Below are positions 1 to 11,900 of a stretch of DNA of 64,000 nt, in pieces. The stretch's first letter is position 1. Every line of letters starts with the position of its first letter. The notes under the pieces are model-generated. The model saw only the letters and a program-made list of their open reading frames with translations, was not told where the DNA came from and ran no database searches. The stretch covers positions 1 to 64,000 of the forward strand of contig UZAN01040209.1 in the NCBI GenBank assembly GCA_900618425.1, read 5' to 3'. Both the position numbers and the translations under genes were made by a program. The stretch is from Echinostoma caproni (lineage: Eukaryota; Platyhelminthes; Trematoda; Plagiorchiida; Echinostomatidae).

Positions 1-304
1 TCCGGAGTCCTATCGCCGAGTACGGGGTGATATCATCTGTGTGAGACGTATTCTTCGCGGCGACATGGGTCCTGAGTTGATGGAGTATTTCCCTCTGAGC
101 GAGCAGACCAGGACTCGTGGACATGGACTTACGCTGTTGAAGCGTTCGTCCGTAGGATTACCTCTTCGGTTCTGGCTATCGCGAAGGGTAACCAATCTTT
201 AAAACTCCCTTCCAGCTGACGTGGTGGAAGTGGTCAATGATAAGATGTTCAAGAGGAAGCTCGACAGCGTCCTGCGAACAATGTGGTACGCAGATCTATC
301 ATGA
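1..304 (+). mobile_element. 3' end of a CR1/Jockey-like LINE reverse transcriptase ORF
   Basis: Frame 2 reads from the window edge to a TGA at 302-304 with one internal stop at 200-202. It contains the usual C-terminal blocks of such LINE proteins: YRRVRGDII, then RTRGHGLTLLK, then NSLPADVVEVVNDKMFKRKLD. The internal TAA sits where these proteins normally have Trp before NSLP, so the copy is dead but well preserved. The rest of the element is outside the window. Confidence 0.75.
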
Positions 305-1844
305 ATGAGATCTTCGAGTCTGTGGTGATTGAGGCTCATACGGGAAATTACCCTCTGCCTCTAACTGAAGAACATTGAAGAACACTGAACATTGAAGGAT
401 CCAGGTGGATCGGAGTGTGAAGGATATACAGCACGGTTTAGGCGCATGTTGCAAAGATAGAGATCGTTGGTCTCAAGGGGTTGCTTCTCACCTTTACAGT
501 AGGGCCAGTTGGAAAAATCAAGATTATTGGGGCAAAGGAACCGACATATGTTTTGTTTGGGAGAAATAAAATGACACTGCTGGGTATATACTTCTCATAA
601 TGCCATTTTGCCATTGAGAATTGGTTAATTTATTAGTTACACACTATTTGCCGCTGTTTTATAGGCTGGTAAATACGTATGTTCAAATATTGGACCCAGA
701 GGACATCAATGCACTCACTGATCCATCACCCATTTTTTTCTGACCATGGTATTCCTAGTGAATCCTACAAAAAGAGGCTTTTACATAACTCTTTCGCATC
801 ACCTTTGATGGCCCCACTAAAACGATAATTTCTGCGTTGAAATTCGCTGGGTATCTTATTTAGCAATCTGACTCAGAAATTATGAGGTTCACCTTTAGAA
901 CGATATCTTCTCTATGGTTCCTTCATACGTATCTACAGGTAAGCCAATACAAGGCGTCATTCAATTGACCGCAGTAAAATTTCCTTACCTCCCCGATAAA
1001 CCGGAAAAACACTGAGTTTATTGACCCATGAGAACTGATGGAACTGAGAGTCAGTTATGTAACCGAGCAGAGCACCATATGAGTGCAGCGCGATATCAGC
1101 ACAGTGGATGATACGAAATAAACACAGAGTAATAATCGAATTTATCAAACTTTTTCGTCATCATTTGCGAGGTTTCCTTTCACAGCACACCATCAAGTGG
1201 ATTGCGATAACTCATTCCGAATTCCTTAACTGATCAGAAACTTACGATTGCGGGTGGTGAAGATGACGGCCAATAGTCGATGGACAACTACAATGTGCTG
1301 TCAGGAAAACGTAGTTTCCTTAACTCCTCCCTGGGAACGTGTCAGACTATTTCCCTCTCCCTCTTATTATGACTCAGGGTACACGGATACAGAACATCAT
1401 TTTCTGCAGTCAGCAGCAGTTGGGATGCAAGGAAGTGATGCCGCAGATACATCGTGCAATTTCGCAAATTTCTCTTCATTGTCCGAATTTCTATTTAGAG
1501 AAGAATATTTCAAGTTTCAAATACATTTTATGGTTGATTTATCTATCCGGTGCACAAGAATGATGCTTCCTTTGTTTCTTTCCTGAAACCGATGCCTATT
1601 TGACCTTCAATTTCCTTTGCAATGGTCCTTTTTACAGGACGGCTACCGAACACAAATTTGTTATATTGCGGTTTTAAGTATGATAAGATAATTTGAGTGC
1701 CCCCAAGGGAATTCTACTGGACAGTATCTGTGGGGACACACAAAATTTACCAAAAGCAACATTTTCTATCTGAATGGTGATAACACAATTAGATTGGATT
1801 ATTCGGATGAGCCAGTCAAACAACAGACACTGCATATCGTTTCA
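305..1844. other. Non-coding stretch, nothing recognised
   Basis: AT-rich DNA with scattered stops in all frames. A short direct duplication of a GAAGAACATT-like unit lies at about 367-397. Overlapping ORFs at about 1248-1586 show no known motif and look like chance. Confidence 0.5.
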
Positions 1845-2012
1845 CTGGCTAAGTGCACAGAACAAATGATGTGAAAACTGAAACGTTAGATGGAACTGGA
1901 CCGCTGTTTCAGTTTAGTCGGGCTTCATCAGTAGTACGAATCCATCAACCCAAATAAGACTCTAACGCGATAAAATGCAAGCATACTACCCAATTGACCA
2001 CTGATCAACAGA
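1845..2012 (-). mobile_element. Hammerhead-carrying short interspersed repeat, copy 1 (degenerate ribozyme)
   Basis: On the minus strand this copy shows a degraded tRNA-like head (about 2012-1950) and then a hammerhead region (1937-1892). CTGATGA and GAAA are both present, and a TC is found at the cleavage position, but stem II keeps only about two pairs and stem III is no longer self-complementary. It aligns with copies at 31.1 and 41.7 kb through the TAGTATGC and GGATTCG blocks. Probably inactive. Confidence 0.7.
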
Positions 2013-2175
2013 TCAAAGCCTCCACTACTCTCACGCAACCATTAGTTAGCTTTGGAATGCTCCTAACGAAGTTATAACTCCAGTGTTTAGTGATGAAGTG
2101 TGAGAGCTATGATGCCTGCCTTAAGCTCGCTAAGTTGGCTTGCGATATATCGTGCAAAGGCAAATTAAAATAAAT

Positions 2176-2336
2176 GGGTTGATCAGCTGTTCTGTGATTA
2201 AATGGTAAGGTGTGCTGTGAGCTGCCGGGTTCGACCCGGTTCAGTTGATGAATTCTCACTGCTAATGCGACCCACCTAGGTCTGAGCAGCTGTCCAGTGC
2301 TTTCTTTTCATGTTTCATTTACTGCGTACATAACGA
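2176..2336 (+). mobile_element. Hammerhead-carrying short interspersed repeat, copy 2 (broken ribozyme)
   Basis: Head at about 2176-2250 with a B-box-like GGGTTCGACCC (2227-2237). Hammerhead region 2255-2300: stem I CACTG/CAGTG and stem II GACC/GGTC are intact, as is the CAGCTG of stem III and the TC cleavage dinucleotide, but CTGATGA has become CTAATGC and GAAA has become TGAG, so cleavage should be abolished. The tail ends near 2336. It lies head to head with copy 1. Confidence 0.75.
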
Positions 2337-3524
2337 AAGTAACAGTCTACTCAAATCGAATTCTTCAATACTCTCATGCAAAATTGTGGTTTATAGTTGT
2401 GGATTGCTTTCCATGGGAATTCACTCATTCCTCATTTGCGACAGGCAGCGATTTACGGTGACCATCAAGGAGCGCTGGACAGACTTTTGGTGTTGAAAAT
2501 TGTAGCAAGCGTATACATTTTTCAATTAGGAACGATTGGTTTAACTACAGTATGATCGATTCACATGAACCCCTGGGGAGGCGAAAACCAAAACTGTGTA
2601 CTTCACACAAATATATCATTATCAATTCATTGTACTTTCTCTCCGTATCTCTTTCACTTTCATTCTCCACGTATATTCGAAAGAATTATTTGTAAGCGAT
2701 GAATTAAGGAAAAAAGCTATTCGCAGGTAGGAAGAGGCTCGGACATGCTGCTGGCATGTGTATTTTTGTATGTGCCCGTATGTGTGTCCGGTACATTGTA
2801 TCCAAGCTTGGGCGTGTGTGTGTGTGTGTGCTGGTATATGAGCGGACTTGTGCACGCGGTACGAGAGCAAGTGCTGGCTTGCACGGACGCACGTATGTGA
2901 TAAACACACCTCTGTCGAACTTGAAAGTCACTTTTATACCGGACGGTGGAACCAGGTCAGATTGTATGACCGGTTAGTTCGACTTGAGCGCATTTCGGTG
3001 TGGCTGCGGGGTCTGGAGGGGGGGGGGCACTTGGCGGGTCAGACTGGAGGAGTCGGGCAGTGAATGAGTGACTGGACAAATGAATGAGTGAACGAATGAA
3101 TGAATGAATAGAAATGATATTATAGAAAAATACGGACCGTTGGCCAAGTTTGTGTTTTCAGTTGAAAGACTGTTTGCGCGACCGAAACGCGGTTTGTGGA
3201 GACAGAAATTCCTTTGCCGTAGGTAGTTATAACTGTCATTAACATTTGATAAGGCCACAAAGTCGATCGAGCATGAAACGTGCCCTAGGACAAAGATCGA
3301 CGGAATACAAGGCGACCTCATATGAATGTACCCAAAGGGACATTGTAGCAAATTAAAGAAGTATAAGGTTTGAAGCGAGTACATATGATGAGATAATACA
3401 TATAAATTGATACAAACATAAGATAACAATTTAAATCTGTTTTTCACATTTTTGGATTAACCAGTTACATAGAGTTTTGTTTGAGGTAAACAGCCTGAAA
3501 AAGGAAGAGCTGGGTGATATAAAA
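2337..3524. other. Intergenic DNA 3' of the DYRK gene, with simple repeats
   Basis: Holds a (GT)n tract at 2814-2830, a G run at about 3018-3027 and a GAAT/GAGT tetranucleotide tract at 3061-3111. ORFs over 2622-3063 come from the GT-rich stretch. No gene seen. Confidence 0.55.
3061..3111. repeat. Tetranucleotide microsatellite (GAAT/GAGT)n
   Basis: Imperfect GAAT and GAGT units ending in five nearly perfect GAAT repeats. Confidence 0.85.
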
Positions 3525-3530
3525 TTTAAT
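3525..3530 (-). terminator. Candidate polyadenylation signal of the DYRK gene
   Basis: The minus strand reads ATTAAA here, the commonest variant of AATAAA, about 186 nt past the stop codon. No canonical AATAAA occurs on the minus strand between the stop and this site. This is inference from position only. Confidence 0.3.
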
Positions 3531-3715
3531 ACCGGACAAATTTGAGTCCAAGATAAGGCAGAAGTGGTTTGGGAGAGGTGTGGTTAAATGAGACATTGTA
3601 ATGGACTCAGAAGTTTCCCTATTTGCAGGTAATAAAAATATTTGAGAGTATATAAGTCAACAAATCCTATACATGGAACGCGGTGGTAACCATAATTGAA
3701 CAAAGCCATTCGTTA

Positions 3716-5922
3716 CTAATAGTCGGGAAAATGAGAGTAAGGTTGAATTTCGATTGTTGGGCCACGGTGATAAGAGCCACTCACACGTCGATAGACCACA
3801 TTATTCAGATGAGAAGGTTGATAATATGGTTGCGGAGCCCATACACTGGTGTAGGCATTGAGATTAGTCATACTATCTGATCGCCCAGTAGTATGAGACG
3901 GATTCANCACAAGGACGACATCATGCGTTGCCGGTTTGGATACGATGTCGGGAGCCAGGGGATCCAGTCGGGCGATGGATTTGTACGAACTGGACGACTT
4001 TTCGGAATCCCAGGAGCTGTTGTTTCCATCATGTGCTTCAACGTCATCAGTTATCTGAATCATATTTGCCTGGCGTGCATTACTGATTCGAATTAGACGG
4101 GGCTCATTTGAATTCAGTTGGTGATGATGATGCTGGTGATGTCCGTTAGTTGAAGGAGGACTGGACTTGTGTGCATTAATTGGACGAATTACATGCAAAA
4201 GTCGTGAGCAGTTTGTGGACGTCGAAGGTGTGCTTGTCACAGTTGAATAGAGCGGTTGTTCTGTCAGTTTCTTGATCAGTACTTGCTGTGCGTGATTTGA
4301 TTGGTTTGTACTGTATCCGGATGTGTTATACTCTTGTGTGTACGGTGGAGCTTGACGATAGGTTTGTCTACTGATCACAGGTTTCTCAATAGTTGTGGTA
4401 GAGTTTAAATAAGGTACAGAACCGCTCAGTTTTGCCGACTGATCTTGACTGCACCCGTCCTGATTCGTAGACTCGGCTTCCGTCTTGTTATAGTACTCGG
4501 AGAACGGGCGCATTCCAGTGGAACTGTGAAAGATCACCTGTGAGTTTCGGGCACTTTGAGTGGCAGGACCATTTGTCTCATTTTTGTTTGCGTAGCGACT
4601 GGATGCACCAAGTGACTCGTTGTGTCCAAATGAATAGTTCACACCAACCGTATTCAATGGCATGCTACCACGGGAGCGAAGAACCGGCTTGGTTTGCGTC
4701 GTTTTCATAGATAAATTCTCCATGGACTGATTAATTTGATGCCTGTCATCTGGTCGATTATCATAAACATTTGGTTCTGGGGGATAAATCAACGTTACTC
4801 GCTTGCTGGATGAATTAGATTGTGGGTCATCAGGAAAATGACTCGATGGTTCAGAGGTTTTTAGAGATTTATTTGGGGAAATTGATATGGTATTAATTGT
4901 TAAACCTCCTCCTGTACTACCGCCAAGAGCACCTGCACCACCTCCAGAAATACCCGTACTAACACCCTCAAAGCCTCCTGCGGAGAAGTGTCCAGGGGAA
5001 ATAATCTTGGTGAACCTAGGTGGCGAACGGGACATTTTCCCAGATGGGTCAGCTTCCGGATTCCCTTTGGTTTCACCTGTGGTTGTATTTGGTGCATTAG
5101 TACTTAGTGTCGTTCTGTCTATATCCAAATTAATTGTTGGCCGAAAAAGAAGACTTTCGGAAAACAAATTGCCCAGGCGTTTACGTCGACGGGGTACAAG
5201 AACTGGAAGTTCCTTGGGAGCGGTATTTCGGCTTTCCAAATTTCCATTGTGCACGTCGTTCGGTTTAATCGAGATAAATTGAGACACTTCCATGCTGCGA
5301 ATTCTAGCACTGGACATTGAATCCGATGGGTTTGCCACTGAGCTAGAATGTGCAACAGACGTAGTTTTCTTGGAGAAATTACGTAACCACATATTTTGAA
5401 TTGCTCTGCATGGTTTAACGCGCTCGGATGGGGACCAGGTGAGACATGACAACATAAATCCCAGGAGCAATTCGTTGTCTTTCATTAGGGCAGCTTCTTC
5501 CTCAGGTGATTTACAAAAGTTTGAAGTACTGGTCAAATTAGCCATACTCTGTGGATCTTTACGACGAAAACGCCGATGTCGTGGCTCTAATATAGCTTTA
5601 AGCAGCGGCATACTGCCGGGAACACCTCGGACATTTCCGGTTCGTTTTGAAACACCCGGCAACAGTTCGGGTGAGCCTCCACCTTCTGGATAGCGAATAA
5701 AACAATATCTGGGCAAATAGGTCACGTCCGACCGTACTCCGTTGTTCATTCTATCGACGAAGTTTAGGATATCGCTAGATTTTGATCTCTCAGATCGATA
5801 TTTCACGAAAAATCGATCAATATGTGGACTGTTCTGGATTAGATCTATCGGTGGGGGTCCCAAGATTTCCATAATACAGGCCAGTTGATCTGCTTCATCC
5901 TCGCCCGGAAACAGGGGAAGCC
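3716..5922 (-). CDS. DYRK kinase terminal exon: C-lobe and long low-complexity tail
   Basis: The acceptor TTTTTAG lies at 5929-5923 and two bases complete the Gly codon begun in the previous exon, giving the DYRK signature GLPLFPGEDEADQLACIMEILG. The C-lobe continues through LPRYC and the WSPSERVKP motif to MWLRN. A 25-residue insertion sits before LPRYC. The tail of about 550 residues has a Gly-rich stretch (coding at about 4900-4980), a His-rich stretch (about 4115-4140) and many Ser/Thr/Asn runs, without a recognisable domain, and ends at a TAG (3718-3716). Base 3906 is N, so one codon is undetermined. The whole tail is one open frame of over 1.6 kb, which argues that it is truly coding. 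Confidence 0.93.
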
Positions 5923-8900
5923 CTAAAAATATATAAAAAACAAAACCAAATGAAACCATTGAACACAAACGATATATCGTACGAGGAGGAATTAAATATA
6001 CCATTTAAAAAAACGTAGTTACATTATTCAGAACTCAGAAAACCTATCAGGTTCTACCTGTTAAGAGTTTTCTCTCGAATTTCGGTTTTACTTTCCATCC
6101 ACAAGCTGATGACTGTGTCCTTCATTTTGCTGATGATAACGATGATGATCCAGATGATGATAATGATGGTGATAATGATGGTGATAATAAGGCTGATGAT
6201 GACTCGGATGATGATGAAAGTAACGCTAGTAGAGATATGTGTTGACGACTGTTGTTTTTTGTATATGACAGTCAGGCTGGTATGTGGTGGGTAAGCGCGA
6301 ATACCTTTAACCAAAAGTTTGGTTACGTAACTTATACCAAACTTCCCATTTGGGCATTTCGGAATCAGCCTAAACAGTGTCTGTGTTATGTGGAGGTGTG
6401 TCAATCATGCAACAGCTCATTCTTTTACACACAATGGTTTTCTACATCATTCAAATCTGTTCCAAACTTTGAATTCGTTTTACTCTAACTTTTCTGCAAT
6501 GCCAACCGAAACCGGATCAGTAGTCGTACCGATTAAAACTCATTGAACTGAAGATGAATTTTCTACTGAAGTCAATACCACTTGAGAACAGAGATAAAAG
6601 TGATTATTCAACAGTTTGAACGCTTTTTGGAAACACACTTCTACAAATGTGCAGTATTGCAGCGTAAAACTCACTCATCCAGTATGAAACAGGAGCTCTT
6701 CTAACGTCTGTCATATTATCGAGAAATCAACATAGACAGGGGTTGGCTAAAATGATCCATTAAAATTATTCATTACTTGTTTCGGAAATCTACTGATAAT
6801 CTGACCGATGCCAAATACCAATACCGCATTAGGCACCCTTTTCTCCTGATCTGATTAAGCAGCTAGTTATCAAGATGAAAAGAATTGCATCACATCAGAG
6901 GTCTTATCGACTTGTTTTGCTGTTCCCGAATCGCATTTATAGTTAGCATCAAGCAGTGCATTGGAGCGCTAGAAAGAACGTATGCCAATCAAACGTGTTG
7001 AAGTCAACCATGTGAATCTCGTAATAAACACGTGAGTTCGTAATCACTTAGCAGGTTTGACGATTTCCAGTTAATAAATCAACCAAAAGAGAGAAGGAAT
7101 ATTGTCTATCGATAGCCATCCCTTTCTGGTATTTTTTTAATTGTTGAGTAATTTTCATAGAAGCGGTTTTGTCCAAAAAGAACATTCTACCGATTAAGGA
7201 AGAAATAATTTTGGGTTGTTATACTGCATTTGAAATATCCAGCCTTTGAGGACACAAAAATGTTTACAGTTTTTATACAATATGTAGATAAAAGCTAAAT
7301 GCGGTGAGTCTGTTACCTAAAAACAGATACCTCTCTTGTTTTTCCTGATCAAAATTCTAAATAATAGCTCTCAGACGCGGAGGATCGGTCGAATTATTGG
7401 TAAAATCAAGTGTATTCCATAACCAACCATATAACGAGATTCTCCAAGTGAAATATATGCTGACGAGCAGGCACTACCGTTGCATTTTCGCTAACAAAAA
7501 ACCGATAACTGTGGTGATGTAACATTCAATAGCTGAGTGTGCTTCAACAACATGTCACTCAATTTTGACTAGCCATCCCAGAGAAGATATTGATAGAGGC
7601 CTCCCGGAACAACGGAAACGCAACCGACTACTGCGCTAGAATTAAGTCTCCATAAATGATGAACTTCGTCACTTTTCTGAAATCATCGAGTAACTACTAT
7701 CAAACAGTCAAAAAACCTATCGAGTGCGGCACGTTCAACAAGGGCCACCTGGTTGAAAGTGCTAGTGGAAAACCATTAAAAGACGTGCATAAAGTTCCGG
7801 CTGTTTTCACTTCTTCGTACAACCTGAGGTTTGATACAAGGTATATTCACTCTCTAACACACGCAACATCCTATTTTTCCATCGGTCAGTTTCGCACTGT
7901 AGCCCTTTTGATCAGGGCATTATGGCCACTTATTTCTTATGATGCCAAAATGTAATAGCATCTCGGCTGATGCACTACAGAGGGAGCTCTGCTAAAGAAA
8001 GTGATAACTGTCGTGAACCCGTATCTTCTTGCAAAAAATACCCGGGTCAATTGGCGCATGAAGTACGAGATTAACCTGGGTGCGTGGGGTGAAGGAATAA
8101 CGATGATAACAATCGCATGTTATCCGGTAAGTCTGAGCAATTGGTGGTATTGTGTGTTGCTGGTCTCAGCCGGTGAACCTTTCTATTTGCAGTCACACCA
8201 TTTCCGAGAGCACGACGCGAGTTAGAGCAGCAGTTGCGAACACGGTGAGTGCATGAGACTGGATCTTAGGTAGTCTATTGCACGAGTGTTCTTTTCTGGA
8301 AAATTTACTGAATGAAAATGTTTGATTTATCCAGTTATTCCTGTACAGCGTTCAAAGTCTGCTTCAGTTTGACAACAAAACTCTGATCCGTGGGACAGCC
8401 AATACGGTGGAACCAGGCTTTGTTTTGTTTACGAATATAAATTTGTTGCCGCAACAACTCTATCGAGGAAGGGGGAGTAACACAAATATTTATAACTGTT
8501 TGCTTTTCCAGAATAAACTTGTTGTTCTTTTATCATTTCAAGTAAGGAACATGAATATATCTGTTGAGCAATAAAACACTTGGCCATCAGAATTTTATCA
8601 TTAGTTTCCACAAGAAACCTTATCTTGTATGTTGCCCTCATAAACCACAAACGGAAGAATGCTTACACTACAGATGTTGTTCAACTAACTAACAAGCATT
8701 TGATCTGCATGGAAATTTCGGCGTTTGTATAAGTTGGTAATCTAAATAAACTTTCAGTTGTCTATTTACCACGGGAGATACCATCAGTCCTTAAACAATC
8801 GCCATCTTTCTCGGAAGGATGTACGCAGTATCTGATGGATCCTTTCTTTAACAATTAGTACAAAATAGCTCTCTGAAATCCCAGCATCGCTTCACTGCAA

Positions 8901-11900
8901 AGTGTCGTCTCGCCAACGAAAAAAACAATGAGCGTTCGATTATTCTCGACGATCACTAAGGCTGCGTGCGTTCTAGTGGGGCCGTATTCTCACGCATGTA
9001 TTTGTGTATACAGGCACGCACACCCATGGTGCACAGCGGCACATTTTTGCACCAAGTACAAAATCGATTCTGCCGGTGTCCTCAAACAAACGAGTAGCAA
9101 GCTGAATATAGACCGAAAATATTTTGAAAAGACAACACGCGGTGGAAATTCGTTCATTCATTCATTCATTCTGATCTCGTAGACCAAATCTATGAAAAAC
9201 GTTTGTTGTAACGCAGAAAAAGCATATCTGAATGGAATTCAATTAGGTGACTTGTGAGTTTGCTGTTCAGGTTTAATATTATATCACTATTTATTCTGTT
9301 ATTGGCTTGTATACAATCAAAAAATTAACCAATAAATCTGATTGTTCCAAATCATTTTGATTCCACGAAGAATGAAAATATCTTTGACGTTTAGTAATTT
9401 ACAAATGGTCTTCGATGTGGAAAAAGTATTTTGGTGGAATAGTTTTTTATTTGGATAAATACTAACATGCTGAGTAACATTCATAAAACTAACCATACTT
9501 TGAATGGAAAGAAATACGTGTGTATATGGACAGTGCATAGCGAGGTGCATGGTGCATACAGTTCAATCCAATGTCAAAGGTGCACGTGGGGTTGGTGGGG
9601 CGTTTCCCTCATCAAATAACGCATTTTATTCGTTCAACTAATACCCTCTGGATTTGATAATGACAAACAGTTGAACCCGCATATATCGATTCGAGGGGTA
9701 CATACCCCATGAACAAGCGTAAACCTTCCAGAAGTCAGAACTGAAAAAGCACGAACACTTACATTGAATGATTTAAGAATTTTTTATCTGTTCTTCTCAA
9801 CTTGGTGCTACAACACCAATGAAAAATATCAAGCCCGTTTGAATTTGGATGATCTGAAGGGAAACTGGGACGTAAATGAAATTGATATGCCGCTCAAAAC
9901 ATGCACATGAAATGATGCACACACAATATTCGGTCTGCTGCACAAACATGTGCACTGTCTTTCTCGGCTGAGGAGGCGACTTCCAAACCACCCAGTGTGA
10001 ACACATTTCAATCGGATCACAATATGTAGAGAAGTTTAACAGGGGGTGGAGGACAGACTATGCAAGTTTACCATACCCAAAATGGAGCTTTTTATTCGGC
10101 CATTCGCGTTAGTCTCAAAGAAGGCCTTTGCATTTATTCCATAATTAACAATTGCCTATTCCGAGTTTCAACTTTTACTGAAACACGGTATGCAACGTGC
10201 ACGGTCTAATTGTTCCTCTTCACCAGAGATTATTGAAGCCGAGCGCGTGTTCTAAACATTCCCAGAGATATTTTACGACTCCTGTTCGAATAGATTGAGT
10301 TCAGTCTCAGAATTTTCACAATATTTGCTCTTAGACGTACTGATTGTTCACCAGGAATGGAATGTTTGAGGAGTGCATTGTGACTGAAAAAGGCTTTTTA
10401 ACATTAATAGCGATTTTTTGAAATTCAAATCTGAACTCAGATATCTATAGTGAATTTCACAAAATTGTATGATTCGCCAATAATAAAGCAGTAAAATAAC
10501 ATCACACTCCCCATAGAGGTGCATAGTATTCGTGCAATACATCTGCATTTGAAATTTTCAAAATGTATATCTAGGAATAAACTGAATCTTATTAGTGGCT
10601 GATGAATTTCATCTTTTCACTGCATTTCCTGACATTTATGCTATGAAAGTAAAATCTATTACCTAGACCGCATCAGCTTGGAAATATGACGAACCTATTC
10701 AGTGCAAATACATGTTAAGCATTAACCTTTTACAGGAGTTGTGGGCCAATAAATATCTACTGCTGGTTTGTTGCCTTTCCGTAGATTTAACCTAAATCTG
10801 ATTTCCTTGAAATCCCCTAACCCTTTATAGGAAAATGATACACTCCCCTTCCCCCAGTTGCGGAGCAGCGGTTTATCAATTAGACATTTTTCGCAACTGG
10901 TCACTCACATGATCGAAGCACGTTCGCAATCTATTCACTGCAGTCAGCATAATTTCTTTTCCGGCCCTCCGCCTAATACTTCAATGCACCAAGTTCATTT
11001 CGGTCTAACTATTTGTAAATGGTTACATTCATCCACACACCGGCCTCATACATCACCGATGAGGCATTTTAATCGGTTACCAAATGAACACTGTAGGCTC
11101 CACATATAACTACAAAATTTGTGTGTCGTGGCTTATTCAGGACTCCAGTTATCCATTCACTACTTTATCTGGCCCAAAAGCTGAACCATGGGTTGCAAGA
11201 TGAAAATTATTTTGGCGATTTGCCGACGCATGATAAACATCTAACCGTGAACCACTTCTATTATTAATTGTGTTAAGTAAGCATACCCGGTATACGCAAC
11301 TACGTACCAAAGTAAGTATACGTAAAGACAAAGATGATGAGCTATACCTTCTGACTACTTTGATATCTCTATCGTGGAATCGGATTAACAGCCTAAATAT
11401 AAGTTACCTAAATTCTTCTGAAAGCTGTTTCTCGAACAAACTGAAATGATCGCATAACCAAAGTAAGAGCATAATTTATTTCCACTTAAGTATGTCCCTC
11501 AATATGCGTTTACGTGTACCAAGTCATACACGTCATTCATTTATGCATTCATTCATTCATTCATTCATTCATTCATTCATTCAGTCAGTCAGTCGGTCAG
11601 TCAGTCAGTCAGTCAGTCAGTCAGTCAGTCAGTCAGTCAGTCAGTCAGTTAGTCAGTCAGTCAGTCAATCAGTTAGCCAGTTAATCTGTCTCGGTCTGTC
11701 TATCTTTGTGCCTGTCTATCTGTGCGTCTGTCTGTCTGCCTATGTGTGTGTTTGTCTGCCTACCTGCTTGTCCTTCTTTCAGGTTGGTACATATTTTACA
11801 GATCCTGAACTTTGGTTGGAACAGTTTATACGTCCGTGCGGTACAGGAATGCAGGCGGGTGTTTACGATTTTCTTACAGCACAGTTTGTGACCGGCGTGA

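Noticed and set aside
4887..5282. 131-residue frame on the plus strand
   Set aside because: It is the antisense shadow of the Gly-rich DYRK tail exon.
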